From positions 1-15,912 of the forward strand of contig JBDTSH010000001.1 of assembly GCA_039931245.1 (NCBI GenBank): 15,912 bases of DNA, given 5' to 3'. A program made the translations under genes and the position numbers. The stretch comes from UBA4729 sp039931245. Its GTDB lineage: Bacteria > Patescibacteriota > Saccharimonadia > Saccharimonadales > UBA4665. This document shows positions 1 through 6,768 of this stretch, one piece after another (within the stretch, counting starts at the first letter, position 1; each line of letters starts with the position of its first letter). The notes under the pieces are model-generated. The model ran no database searches, was not told the origin of the DNA, and saw only the letters and a list, made by a program, of their open reading frames with translations.

Positions 1-359
1 GTCGCGGCTTCTTCAACCCGCAAACGGTCTTCGGTAATAATCTCTCGGTTGGCAGCGCTGATAGCAATCACGCCCTGGGTATTGATACCCTCGACGTGCG
101 AACCGTTGACGTTGACAGTGGCATGCTTAATGGACATACCCGAGATGCGCTCGGCTTCGGTGACCGCCCGAACGATAGCCTCGGCGACTTCATCGGGGTG
201 CACGACTGCCCCCCGGCGCATGCCTTGATTCGGCGCCGTACCGTGGCCAATAATCGACGGCTTATTGCTGCCACCGGGGTCAAACATACCAATCACACAG
301 CGAACCGTGCTGGTACCAATATCTAGACCAATAAAATGTTCTTGTTGGGAACCGTGCAT
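1..359 (-). CDS. ftsA: Cell division protein FtsA, N-terminal fragment (runs off the window)
   Basis: This is the first 119 codons of an FtsA-like actin-fold ATPase, the protein that tethers FtsZ to the membrane and recruits later divisome proteins. The start is ATG at 359. The N-terminus carries the actin-family phosphate-1 motif (IGLDIGTSTVR, about residues 9-19), followed by GMFDP, a G-(M)-RRGAVV stretch and the DEVAEAIVRAVTEAERISG helix that leads into the 1C subdomain; the STVNVNGSH-type strand (HATVNVNGSHVEG) is typical of FtsA rather than MreB or DnaK. The C-terminal amphipathic membrane anchor is outside the window. It follows map by 77 bp and has its own -10 box (369-374) only 9 nt before the ATG with no Shine-Dalgarno, so its mRNA is probably near-leaderless. 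Family assignment is firm; only the N-terminus can be judged. Confidence 0.9.
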   Translation of the reverse strand, partial: MHGSQQEHFIGLDIGTSTVRCVIGMFDPGGSNKPSIIGHGTAPNQGMRRGAVVHPDEVAEAIVRAVTEAERISGMSIKHATVNVNGSHVEGINTQGVIAISAANREIITEDRLRVEEAA

Positions 360-368
360 ATAACGGCT

Positions 369-374
369 AGTATA
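369..374 (-). promoter_or_regulatory. -10 box of ftsA (TATACT), near-leaderless
   Basis: On the minus strand TATACT occupies 374-369 and the ftsA ATG starts at 359, leaving 9 nt. A transcription start 6-7 nt after the -10 would give a 5' leader of only about 2-3 nt. No convincing -35 hexamer is seen at 16-18 bp spacing. Confidence 0.5.
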
Positions 375-405
375 CCGCTATTGCTTCTCTGACGCCAGTT
401 TGATA

Positions 406-421
406 GTTGGCTAGCGCCAAC
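406..421 (-). other. Stem-loop between map and ftsA
   Basis: A perfect 6-bp inverted repeat (GTTGGC / GCCAAC) with a 4-nt loop lies between the map stop codon and the ftsA -10 box. No T-run follows on either strand, so it is not a standard terminator. It could protect or process the map mRNA 3' end, or be an operator just upstream of the ftsA promoter. Confidence 0.4.
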
Positions 422-436
422 TGCTCAATCGCCCAG

Positions 437-1192
437 TTACAAGGTGGTCAGTATTTCCGCGCCGTCGTCGGTAATAAGCACGGTATGTTCAAAGTGCGCC
501 GACCAAGAGCCGTCGGTGGTCAGGATGGTCCAGCCGTCGCGAGCGACCATCACATTATCGGTGCCGAGTGTCGACATCGGCTCAATAGCAATCGTCATGC
601 CGGCTGACAGCCACGGTCCGGTGTGGGGGCGACCGTAGTTTGGTATGTTGGGGTCCTCATGCAAATGGTGACCGACACCATGACCGACCAAATCACGCAC
701 AATACCATAGTGGAATTTATCGAGCACCGCTTGGACGGCCGCGCCGATATCGCCCGTCCGCACCTGATCATGGACGGCACCGATTCCGGCGATCAAGGAG
801 CGTTCCGTTCGATCGACGAGTTCTTTGTGACGTTGTTGCTTGGGCTTGCCAACAATCATGCTGCGGGCACCGTCGGTAATCATGCCTTTATAGGTCACGC
901 CAAAATCCATACTCAGTATGTCGCCGTCGGCAACGACGCGCTCTTTGTTTGGAATGCCGTGCACGACTTCGTTATTAAGTGATACGCACAGTACGTCAGG
1001 AAAACCTTGATAGCCGAGGAAGCTACCCTTACCACCCAAAGCTTTGAGCTCCAGAGCGGCGATACTGGCTAAGTCTTTCGTCGTCATACCGGGCACGGCG
1101 TGCGAGACCAACGTCTGCAGAACAGTCGCGAGCATCCGGCCACTGTCGCGCATGGCGCTGATCTCGGAAGCAGTTTTAATTTTCGTTTGCAT
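437..1192 (-). CDS. map: Type I methionine aminopeptidase
   Basis: A 251-aa cytosolic metalloprotease that removes the initiator Met after deformylation. The five pita-bread metal ligands are all visible: D96 (SMDFG), D107 (ITDGA), H171 (GHGVGHHLHEDP), E204 (IAIEPM) and E235 (HFEHTV). The substrate histidines are H78 (NNEVVHGIP) and H178. Length and spacing match the short bacterial type Ia enzyme with no N-terminal extension. It lies directly downstream of adk, an adk-map order also found in many ribosomal-protein operons, although secY is not here. A TATAAT overlapping the adk stop codon sits 10 nt before its ATG, so it may be transcribed separately from adk with almost no leader. Together with def and fmt in this window it completes the N-terminal Met cycle. 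Confidence 0.97.
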   Translation of the reverse strand: MQTKIKTASEISAMRDSGRMLATVLQTLVSHAVPGMTTKDLASIAALELKALGGKGSFLGYQGFPDVLCVSLNNEVVHGIPNKERVVADGDILSMDFGVTYKGMITDGARSMIVGKPKQQRHKELVDRTERSLIAGIGAVHDQVRTGDIGAAVQAVLDKFHYGIVRDLVGHGVGHHLHEDPNIPNYGRPHTGPWLSAGMTIAIEPMSTLGTDNVMVARDGWTILTTDGSWSAHFEHTVLITDDGAEILTTL

Positions 1193-1202
1193 AGATATTT
1201 AA

Positions 1203-1208
1203 ATTATA
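1203..1208 (-). promoter_or_regulatory. -10 box of map (TATAAT) overlapping the adk stop codon
   Basis: Minus-strand TATAAT at 1208-1203 contains the TAA stop of adk (1206-1204) and lies 10 nt before the map ATG (1192). There is no Shine-Dalgarno in the gap. A -35 is not obvious. The consensus hexamer at this position fits the same near-leaderless layout seen at other genes here. Confidence 0.5.
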
Positions 1209-1752
1209 GCGCAGTCGGTGACAGACCGATATGCTGCATGATTTGATCGTGAACGGTGATGGGGTCTTGATCGGCATCAATCGAATAAACAGGCAGCCCG
1301 GCCGCCCGAAAATGATCAAGGATTGGCAGGGTAGTTTTTTCGTATTCGGTAAAACGTCTTTGGATGGCCAGCTCGGTGTCGTCTTGCCGGCCTCGTGCCA
1401 ATAAGCGCTTCTTGACGATGCCTAAGTCAGCTGTCAGGTTAAAAACAGCCGTCAGTGGCAAACGGCCACTTTTAATTTCGGCGAGCAGCCAGTCGGTTTG
1501 GACGATAGTACGCGGAAAACCGTCGAGTAAAAACTCATCGTTGATATCAATAAGCTTGAGTGTTTTATCGACCAGTTCGATAACTTCGTCGTCGCTGAGG
1601 AGTTCACCGGCCAGCATCCGTTGGCGGCGTTCGCCCGTCACTAAAACGCGGAATAACTCACCAGTCGATATCCAAGCGTAGCCGTGCTCATCGGCAAACA
1701 GCCGCCCCTGCATGCTCTTCCCCGCCCCCGCCACACCCGTTAATACGATCAT
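1204..1752 (-). CDS. adk: Adenylate kinase, minimal form without zinc/LID insertion
   Basis: A 182-aa P-loop nucleoside monophosphate kinase (ATP + AMP to 2 ADP). Walker A is GVAGAGKS at 6-13; the AMP-binding region follows (STGELFR, 29-35), then LLDGFPRT (75-82) and the arginine-rich lid (KKRLLARGRQDD, 114-125). The usual bacterial Adk is about 214 aa because of a ~30-residue LID domain, often with four Cys; here the lid is reduced to the short GRQDD turn, as in short AK1/UMP-CMP-type kinases. A UMP/CMP kinase or another NMP kinase therefore cannot be fully excluded, but the neighbour map favours Adk. Its ATG overlaps the yqeY stop by ATGA, implying translational coupling. Confidence 0.88.
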   Translation of the reverse strand: MIVLTGVAGAGKSMQGRLFADEHGYAWISTGELFRVLVTGERRQRMLAGELLSDDEVIELVDKTLKLIDINDEFLLDGFPRTIVQTDWLLAEIKSGRLPLTAVFNLTADLGIVKKRLLARGRQDDTELAIQRRFTEYEKTTLPILDHFRAAGLPVYSIDADQDPITVHDQIMQHIGLSPTAL

Positions 1753-2204
1753 TTTTGTTGGAGCCTTTCTTTGGCAATTTTTGCAATAATTGAACCGTCG
1801 GCGCTGGCGCCGAGACGTTGTTTGACCGCACCAATCACCTTACCCATACCGGCCAAGTCGGTGGCTCCGCTGGAGGCTATAATTTCGTCAACAACGGCAG
1901 ATATGTCCGCCTCACTGAGCGGCGGCGGGAGATAGGCTACTATGATAGCTTTTTCGGCTAGCTCTTTTTGGGCGCTTTCCGGGCGGTCGCCCTGCATGTA
2001 CATGTCGGCACTTTCTTGACGCTTCTTGGCCTCTTTGGCTAACAGCGTAAGTACTTCGTCGTTCTCGAGACCGGTGGCGCGTTTGCCGGTGGCAACTTTA
2101 GCATAGAGCAAGACACTCTTTAATCCACGGAGCGTACTCACTCGTAATGCATCACCTGCCAACAGAGCGCTTTTGACGTCCTGTTCGATTTGCTGCTCAA
2201 TCAT
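1749..2204 (-). CDS. yqeY: YqeY/GatB-tail-like domain protein
   Basis: A 151-aa helical protein of the GatB/YqeY family, related to the C-terminal tail domain of the amidotransferase subunit GatB, which contacts tRNA. The N-terminal half is a helical hairpin (IEQDVKSALLAGDALRVSTLRGL); the C-terminal half has the diagnostic GMGKVIGAVKQRL (about 119-131) and ADGSIIAKIAKERL (134-147). Its cellular role is not well defined; a tRNA- or translation-linked function is usually assumed. It begins only 7 nt after the rpsU stop without a visible Shine-Dalgarno and shares ATGA with adk downstream, so it probably relies on ribosomes arriving from rpsU. The rpsU-yqeY pairing is common in bacteria, usually followed by dnaG and rpoD, whereas here adk follows. 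Confidence 0.92.
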   Translation of the reverse strand: MIEQQIEQDVKSALLAGDALRVSTLRGLKSVLLYAKVATGKRATGLENDEVLTLLAKEAKKRQESADMYMQGDRPESAQKELAEKAIIVAYLPPPLSEADISAVVDEIIASSGATDLAGMGKVIGAVKQRLGASADGSIIAKIAKERLQQK

Positions 2205-2211
2205 TCTTAGT

Positions 2212-2427
2212 TTAGCGTTGTCCCAGTTTCATTTTGCGGAGTTTAATCGCTTTGCGCTCTTGGCGAATAATCGCTTTGGCACGGCGCTCACGCTTGCTGA
2301 GGGGCTTCTCAAAGTACTGATTGCCTTTGACAACGGCGATAGCGCCAGACTGTGCGACCTTGCGGTTGAAGCGACGTAATAGGTTTTCGAGTGACTCTTT
2401 AGAATCTTTGCGGGTTACTTGTATCAT
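2212..2427 (-). CDS. rpsU: Ribosomal protein bS21
   Basis: A 71-aa basic protein of the 30S platform near the anti-Shine-Dalgarno of 16S rRNA, where bS21 assists mRNA start selection. The S21 signature is clear: an N-terminal MIQVTRKDSKESLENLLRRF block, then RKVAQSGAI, a KGNQYFEKPLSKRERR stretch and a long Arg/Lys helix. The start at 2427 is preferred over an in-frame start 51 nt upstream because the homology begins at MIQVTRK, and the upstream candidate would overlap its own promoter. The -10 box ends 9 nt before this ATG and there is no Shine-Dalgarno, so the mRNA is probably near-leaderless. That is notable because this ribosomal protein itself affects Shine-Dalgarno recognition. First gene of the rpsU-yqeY-adk-map run. 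Confidence 0.95.
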   Translation of the reverse strand: MIQVTRKDSKESLENLLRRFNRKVAQSGAIAVVKGNQYFEKPLSKRERRAKAIIRQERKAIKLRKMKLGQR

Positions 2428-2436
2428 CAGGGGGTT

Positions 2437-2465
2437 ATTGTACACAACAGAGAGAGACTTTGCAA
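2437..2465 (-). promoter_or_regulatory. rpsU promoter (TTGCAA-17-TACAAT)
   Basis: Minus-strand -35 TTGCAA at 2465-2460, a 17-bp spacer and -10 TACAAT at 2442-2437 match the sigma70 consensus well. The expected start point falls about 2-3 nt before the rpsU ATG at 2427. Confidence 0.75.
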
Positions 2466-2509
2466 CCCTCAGGGACAAAAAAGTTCAAATTCATGTTATG
2501 AAGTTCCGA

Positions 2510-2555
2510 AATAAAAAGTTGAAAGTGAGACCGGGTCGCGATCAACTTTCAACTT
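2510..2555 (-). terminator. Long-loop terminator after the winged-helix gene, built of GTTGAAAGT inverted repeats
   Basis: A perfect 11-bp inverted repeat (AAGTTGAAAGT at 2516-2526 / ACTTTCAACTT at 2545-2555) with an 18-nt loop lies 31 nt downstream of the winged-helix gene and 50 nt upstream of the rpsU -35. On the minus strand the stem runs into a T-rich stretch (CTTTTTATTT), as expected of an intrinsic terminator. The AT-rich stem and long loop are unusual, and the arm shares GTTGAAAGT with the inverted repeat upstream of the same gene, so it may also be a protein-binding site. Confidence 0.55.
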
Positions 2556-2586
2556 AATAAACTTTTTTGCCTTTACTTGCGGAGCG

Positions 2587-2874
2587 TTAGCCGGTCACGC
2601 GTTTTTGATTTGTCCGTTGCGATTTCAGCACGATACTTTGGAGCTCTTTAAAGATGGGGAATTGCTTGTTAGTAGAGTAGACCTTGGTGTTGCCTTGACG
2701 TTCACTGATTAAGAATCCAACTTTTTCCAAACGCTTAAGTTCGCGCTGAATATTGCCAGCATCTTCTTTAATTAGCTTAGCGAGGCCGCGGACGTGGGTC
2801 TTAAAATCGGGATATTTAGCATAGATCACGATGATCTTGCGACGTACCCGGGATGTAATAAATATATCTAACAT
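2587..2874 (-). CDS. Small winged-helix DNA-binding regulator
   Basis: A 95-aa single-domain winged helix-turn-helix protein of the ArsR/MarR-like superfamily. Helices 1-2 are LDIFITSRVRRKIIVIYAK (2-20) and VRGLAKLIKE (28-37); the recognition helix is AGNIQRELKRLEKVG (39-53), followed by a beta wing (FLISERQGNTKVYSTN, 54-69) and a C-terminal helix (FKELQSIVLKS) that may dimerise. No metal-binding Cys and no ligand domain are seen, so what it senses is unknown. It is monocistronic, has its own promoter (TTGAAA-17-TATACT) and sits between rpsU and divergent priA. Inverted repeats containing GTTGAAA cover its -35 and its 3' terminator, and a further palindrome lies in its leader, which suggests autoregulation (inference). 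A weak purine stretch rather than a clear Shine-Dalgarno precedes the ATG. Confidence 0.82.
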   Translation of the reverse strand: MLDIFITSRVRRKIIVIYAKYPDFKTHVRGLAKLIKEDAGNIQRELKRLEKVGFLISERQGNTKVYSTNKQFPIFKELQSIVLKSQRTNQKRVTG

Positions 2875-2885
2875 AAGTCTTTCTA

Positions 2886-2900
2886 TTGTTTTTCAAACAA
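2886..2900. promoter_or_regulatory. Palindrome in the winged-helix gene leader (TTGTTT-3-AAACAA)
   Basis: A perfect 6-bp inverted repeat with a 3-nt centre lies between the -10 box (2911-2916) and the ATG (2874). In addition the minus strand has two near-identical decamers, AAGACTTACG right after the -10 and AAGACTTATG ending at the start codon. These are plausible operator half-sites for autoregulation, but no direct evidence exists. Confidence 0.4.
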
Positions 2901-2910
2901 CGTAAGTCTT

Positions 2911-2939
2911 AGTATAGCGAGCTCGGCCGCGCATTTCAA
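2911..2939 (-). promoter_or_regulatory. Promoter of the winged-helix gene (TTGAAA-17-TATACT)
   Basis: Minus-strand -35 TTGAAA at 2939-2934 and -10 TATACT at 2916-2911 with a 17-bp spacer. The expected transcript has a leader of about 30 nt before the ATG at 2874. The -35 hexamer is part of one arm of the inverted repeat at 2934-2968. Confidence 0.7.
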
Positions 2940-2968
2940 CACCCAATCGAAAAACCCGCGTGTTGAAA
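2934..2968. promoter_or_regulatory. Inverted repeat TTTCAACAC / GTGTTGAAA covering the -35 box
   Basis: A perfect 9-bp inverted repeat (2934-2942 and 2960-2968) with a 17-nt centre. The left arm contains the -35 of the winged-helix gene; the right arm continues as GTTGAAAGT (2962-2970), the same nonamer found in both arms of the terminator repeat at 2516-2555. No T-run follows on either strand, so an operator is more likely than a terminator. Confidence 0.5.
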
Positions 2969-3107
2969 GTAGTGGGCGACTGATCGCTGGCCCTCGCTGA
3001 GGCCATGGCAAAAATCCTTCAATGTGCCAGGAGCTGATCGGCTGCCGGGGCCAAATGACCGCCTTGAGGGAGTTTTAAGATAACTGAGCATTGGGTAACA
3101 GAGGCGC

Positions 3108-3113
3108 TATACT
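3108..3113 (+). promoter_or_regulatory. -10 box of priA (TATACT), leaderless layout
   Basis: TATACT at 3108-3113 leaves 7 nt before the ATG at 3121, so transcription should start at or within 1-2 nt of the start codon. The -35 is weak (TGAGCA at 3085-3090 with 17-bp spacing). Confidence 0.55.
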
Positions 3114-3120
3114 AGATGTT

Positions 3121-5058
3121 ATGTATTACTATCTCATTTGGGTACGCAGCGGCCGCTACCATGGCAGTGATCCCCTCACCTATAGCAGCCCGGAGCATCT
3201 GAAAGTTGGCGCAGTTGTCCAGGTCGAGCTCCAAAAAGATACCGTGATGGGCCTGGTGGTCGGTACTTCGGGCCAGCCACGCTTCAAGACAAAGCCGATC
3301 GTCCGGGCCTATGCGCTACCCGCTTTGCCCCTTTCCCTCATCAAGCTCAGTCAATGGCTAAAGACCTACTACCCCGCGCCGCTCGGCATCCTTGCCCAGC
3401 AGCTGCTACCGGCCCAACTAGCCGAAAAGCAGCTCGCCGCCACCCCGCTCCAGCAGTTCACCGAACCCGATCGCTCCAAGTTGCCCCCCCTGACGTCCGA
3501 ACAACAATCTGCCCTGACGGCTATCGATGGCGCCGCTACTTATCTACTGCACGGCAAAACGGGCAGCGGCAAAACTCGTCTCTATATAGAGCTTGCCGCC
3601 AATGCCGTTGCCACTGGCAAATCGGCCATCATCCTGACGCCCGAAATTAGCTTGACCTCGCAACTGGCCAACAATTTTCGGGACGTGTTTGGCGACCGCG
3701 TCATCGTTTTCCATTCCCAACAAGCCCCCAGTGAACGGCAACGGGCCTGGCTCGACAGCCTGCAAGCCAGCCAACCGGTTATCTTAATTGGGCCCCGCTC
3801 AGCGCTGTTTAGCCCCGTGGCAAAACTCGGTTTAATCGTGCTCGACGAAGCCCACGAAGCCGCCTATAAACAGGATCAAGCGCCCCAGTACCAAACCGGC
3901 CGGGTCGCGGCGTCACTCGCTCGTCTCACCCGATCCACGCTGGTACTTGGGTCAGCGACGCCGGCCATAAATGATTATTTTTTAGCCGAGCGTCTGCAAA
4001 AGCCAATCGTGAAACTGGCCAAATTGGCCCAGGGCGAGCACCCTGCGAGTAAAGTCACTTTGGTTGATATGAAAGATCGCTCGGCCTTTCCACGTTCGTC
4101 ATACGTCAGCCAACCGCTTATCCTAGCCGTCAAACAAGCCCTGTCCCGCGGCGAGCAAAGCTTGCTCTACCTCAATCGGCGCGGGACCGCTCGACTCGTC
4201 ATGTGCGAGAAGTGCGGCTGGCAAGCTGACTGCCCGCACTGTGACATCCCCCTGACCTACCATGGCGACACACACGAACTGCGCTGTCACAGCTGCGATT
4301 ACCACGCGATCCTGCCCGCTAATTGCCCGGCCTGCGGGCACCCCTCGATCCTGTTCAAAACGGCGGGAACTAAAGCGATCGTCGATGAAGTTACTAAACT
4401 ATTTCCGAATGCGCGGATAGCCCGTTTCGACACCGACAACAATAAGGCCGAGCGCTTTGAGCAGCACTACGAAAGTGTCCGCCGCGGCGATATCGACATC
4501 TTGATCGGCACTCAATTGCTCGCCAAAGGCCTCGATTTACCCAAACTAAGTACCCTCGGTATCCTATTGGCCGACACCAGCTTATACTTGCCGGACTTTT
4601 CGGCCGAGGAACGCACCTTCCAGCTCGTCAGCCAGGTACTCGGCCGAATTGGCCGCGGTCATGTCGCCGGACAAGCGATAATCCAGACCTACCACACCGA
4701 TCACCCGATTCTGGCAGCAGCGATTGCCGGCGACTACCGGGGGTTTTACGAAAACGAGCTTAAAACCCGCCAGCAGTTCCTATTCCCCCCCTACTGCTAC
4801 CTCTTAAAACTAACCTGCCGGCGGGCTACCAGCCGCTCGGCCGAAGCGGCCGCCGGTAAGTTAAAGGCCGACATCCAAGCCAGTGGCGTGAAAGTCCGCG
4901 TCGAAGGTCCCGCCCCCTGTTTTTATGAAAAGTTCCAAGCTAAATTCCAATGGCAGCTGGTCGTCAAAGCCGTTGATCGTCCCGAGCTCATCAAAGTCGT
5001 TAACTCTCTGCCCACCAGCGGCTGGTCATTCGACATTGATCCCATCGACCTGCTCTAG
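3121..5058 (+). CDS. priA: Primosomal protein N' (replication restart helicase PriA)
   Basis: A 645-aa superfamily 2 helicase that reloads replication at stalled forks. The N-terminal 3'-end-binding domain (1-100; RYHGSDPLTYSSPEHLKVG) is followed by the helicase core: Walker A GKTGSGKT (145-152), TPEISLT (173-179), the GPRSALF loop (224-230), DEAH (242-245), SAT (278-280), IGTQLLAKGLD (462-472) and QVLGRIGRG (505-513), where GRAGR is more usual. Eight cysteines form the two zinc sites (C362, C365, C371, C374, C389, C392, C402, C405). The ATG at 3121 is preferred over an upstream in-frame TTG at 3091 because TATACT ends 7 nt before it and homology begins at MYYY. Here def and fmt follow it, an order (priA-def-fmt) common in bacteria, after a ~190-bp gap holding the def promoter. 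Confidence 0.96.
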   Translation: MYYYLIWVRSGRYHGSDPLTYSSPEHLKVGAVVQVELQKDTVMGLVVGTSGQPRFKTKPIVRAYALPALPLSLIKLSQWLKTYYPAPLGILAQQLLPAQLAEKQLAATPLQQFTEPDRSKLPPLTSEQQSALTAIDGAATYLLHGKTGSGKTRLYIELAANAVATGKSAIILTPEISLTSQLANNFRDVFGDRVIVFHSQQAPSERQRAWLDSLQASQPVILIGPRSALFSPVAKLGLIVLDEAHEAAYKQDQAPQYQTGRVAASLARLTRSTLVLGSATPAINDYFLAERLQKPIVKLAKLAQGEHPASKVTLVDMKDRSAFPRSSYVSQPLILAVKQALSRGEQSLLYLNRRGTARLVMCEKCGWQADCPHCDIPLTYHGDTHELRCHSCDYHAILPANCPACGHPSILFKTAGTKAIVDEVTKLFPNARIARFDTDNNKAERFEQHYESVRRGDIDILIGTQLLAKGLDLPKLSTLGILLADTSLYLPDFSAEERTFQLVSQVLGRIGRGHVAGQAIIQTYHTDHPILAAAIAGDYRGFYENELKTRQQFLFPPYCYLLKLTCRRATSRSAEAAAGKLKADIQASGVKVRVEGPAPCFYEKFQAKFQWQLVVKAVDRPELIKVVNSLPTSGWSFDIDPIDLL

Positions 5059-5216
5059 CGTCGTTGCCCAAAAATACAACGCTCAGCCGGTCAGTAAAAA
5101 ATAGTTGACGATTCTGCTGTTATACCGATATCCCGATTACGACCGCCTCTCGGCGCCCAAGCGCTTTTGCCAGGACGATGCCAGCTAAGACCACAACGAT
5201 TCTGGCCGATCAGGGG

Positions 5217-5244
5217 TTCACGCCCCAGTCTAATCTGTTATAAT
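5217..5244 (+). promoter_or_regulatory. def-fmt promoter (TTCACG-16-TATAAT, extended -10)
   Basis: A perfect TATAAT at 5239-5244 is preceded by TGT, giving an extended -10 (TGnTATAAT). A possible -35 TTCACG lies at 5217-5222, within the loop of a GGGG/CCCC hairpin (5213-5226). Only 7 nt separate the -10 from the def ATG at 5252, so the mRNA should be leaderless. The rest of the 5059-5216 gap shows no gene or clear terminator. Confidence 0.7.
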
Positions 5245-5251
5245 TTTGGCA

Positions 5252-5824
5252 ATGACAAAAGACGATATTATTACGCTGCCCAATCACCGCCTCCGGCAAA
5301 AATCACAACGCATCGGCATCATCAGTGACGAGATCAAACAACTCGTGGCCAATATGGAAGCCGCCACTATGAACTGGGACGCCAGCCGCGAACACGAGGT
5401 CGGAGTGGCTCTCGCGGCAATCCAGATCGACCAATTGTATAGAGTCGTCGTGGTACGTAACGATTACGACAATAAAGAAAACCACACTTTCACGGCGTAC
5501 ATCAACCCGGAGGTCACCAAGTTTGAAGGTAAAATGGTTGAAGATTTCGAAGGTTGCCTCAGCGTCCCGATGATTTATGGTAAAGTGCCGCGCTACAGTA
5601 AAGTTCGCGTTAAAGCCCTCGATATCAATGGCCACGAGTTCCGCACAACCGCTAATGGATTTTTGGCACGAGTCTTTCAGCACGAAATTGATCACACTAA
5701 TGGGATCGTTTTTATTGATCACATCAAAGATAATCCCGAAGCTTTTTTTGAACTTAATGAAGCCGGCGAGCTAGAGCAATTAAACTATGACGATGTCACA
5801 CAAAATAGTATTCTTTGGGAATGA
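5252..5824 (+). CDS. def: Peptide deformylase
   Basis: A 190-aa metalloenzyme that removes the formyl group from nascent N-terminal fMet. The three signatures are present: motif 1 GVALAAIQ (51-58; the second Gly of the usual GxGLAAxQ is Ala), motif 2 EGCLS (100-104, with metal ligand C102) and motif 3 HEIDH (144-148, two His ligands and catalytic Glu145). The N-terminal part is slightly long (ANMEAATMNWDASREHEVG), a variation seen in divergent deformylases. The ATG at 5252 is chosen over an in-frame TTG at 5246 because the consensus -10 ends only 7 nt upstream. The last 38 nt overlap fmt in another frame, so the two are translationally linked and act on opposite ends of the same formylation cycle. 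Confidence 0.96.
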   Translation: MTKDDIITLPNHRLRQKSQRIGIISDEIKQLVANMEAATMNWDASREHEVGVALAAIQIDQLYRVVVVRNDYDNKENHTFTAYINPEVTKFEGKMVEDFEGCLSVPMIYGKVPRYSKVRVKALDINGHEFRTTANGFLARVFQHEIDHTNGIVFIDHIKDNPEAFFELNEAGELEQLNYDDVTQNSILWE

Positions 5825-6728
5825 GCGACTCGCCACTGGCGTCACGACGACGGCACCGACCCTTCGAGCCTTGATCGACGCCGGGTACAACGTCGTCGCA
5901 GTCGTCATTGCCCAAGACCCGACCAGCCGGTCTCGCAAGGCCCGCCCCCTTGAAATTGCCGAGATCGCCGGGGCCGCTGGTATACCAGTTTTGACGCCCC
6001 CCAAATTGGCAGAAATCAAAGACGAACTAGCCTCTTTGCAGGCCGATGCCGGAGTTTTAGCGGCTTTCGGTAAATATGTGCCCTCGTCGATTATTAATCT
6101 TTTCCCCTACGGCATCGTCAATATTCACCCCTCGCTTTTACCAAAACATCGCGGACCGACGCCCCTCGAAAGCGTTATCCTGGCCGGCGACCTCGAAACG
6201 GGAGTATCACTAATGCAACTCGTCGCCCACATGGATAGTGGCCCGATCTTCGCCCAGGAAACCGTACGTCTTGAGGGCAATGAAACCAAACAGGCCCTCG
6301 CCGACCAGCTCCTGGCTACCGGCGCGGCTATGTTGATCTCGTATTTACCCAGCATTTTGTCAGGGACACTTACCCCTCAGCCGCAAGACGAAACCCGGGC
6401 TCAGTATGATGAAAAAATCGCCAAAGACGCCGGTACCCTTACTGGCGAGACCTGGCACAAACCTGTCGCTGAGCTAGATCGGGCCGTGCGGGCCTACGCC
6501 GGCTGGCCCCGCAGCCGAACCAACGTTGCCGGTACCGACATAATAATCACCCGGGCCCACATTGGATCGGGCTATGGCGCTGTCGGCACTCTGTGGATTG
6601 CTGAGAAATCTTTTGGAGTCCAAGCCATCGATGGTGTACTCGTGATTGATGCCCTTATCCCGGCTGGCAAGAAAGAGATGCCGGCGTCCGCTTTCTTAGC
6701 GGGTTATCAACTACCACGTCAGCCGTAA
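5787..6728 (+). CDS. fmt: Methionyl-tRNA formyltransferase
   Basis: A 313-aa enzyme that formylates Met-tRNAfMet with 10-formyl-THF. The N-terminal Rossmann formyltransferase domain starts KIVFFGNERLA (6-16); catalytic residues are N112 and H114 in NIHPSLLPKHRGPTPLE and D150 in VAHMDSGPIF. The C-terminal OB-like tRNA-binding domain begins around 206 (YDEKIAKDAGTL) and ends at 313. The first ATG (5787) overlaps def by 38 nt; a second in-frame ATG at 5793 is an equally plausible start, and neither has a clear Shine-Dalgarno, so re-initiation from def is likely. An intact fmt/def/map set shows that this reduced genome keeps formyl-Met initiation. It converges on the DUF5663-like gene with a 40-bp gap holding a 5-bp stem (GCCAG/CTGGC) without a T-run. 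Confidence 0.95.
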   Translation: MTMSHKIVFFGNERLATGVTTTAPTLRALIDAGYNVVAVVIAQDPTSRSRKARPLEIAEIAGAAGIPVLTPPKLAEIKDELASLQADAGVLAAFGKYVPSSIINLFPYGIVNIHPSLLPKHRGPTPLESVILAGDLETGVSLMQLVAHMDSGPIFAQETVRLEGNETKQALADQLLATGAAMLISYLPSILSGTLTPQPQDETRAQYDEKIAKDAGTLTGETWHKPVAELDRAVRAYAGWPRSRTNVAGTDIIITRAHIGSGYGAVGTLWIAEKSFGVQAIDGVLVIDALIPAGKKEMPASAFLAGYQLPRQP

Positions 6729-6768
6729 GCCAGCCAAATCTGGCCTAGCTAGCTGCTTAGTACTAGTT

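Noticed and set aside
5205..5232. GGGGTTCACGCCCC resembling a tRNA T-arm upstream of def
   Set aside because: Loop and stem lengths do not fit a T-arm, and no acceptor, D or anticodon arms are found around it; it overlaps the def promoter.
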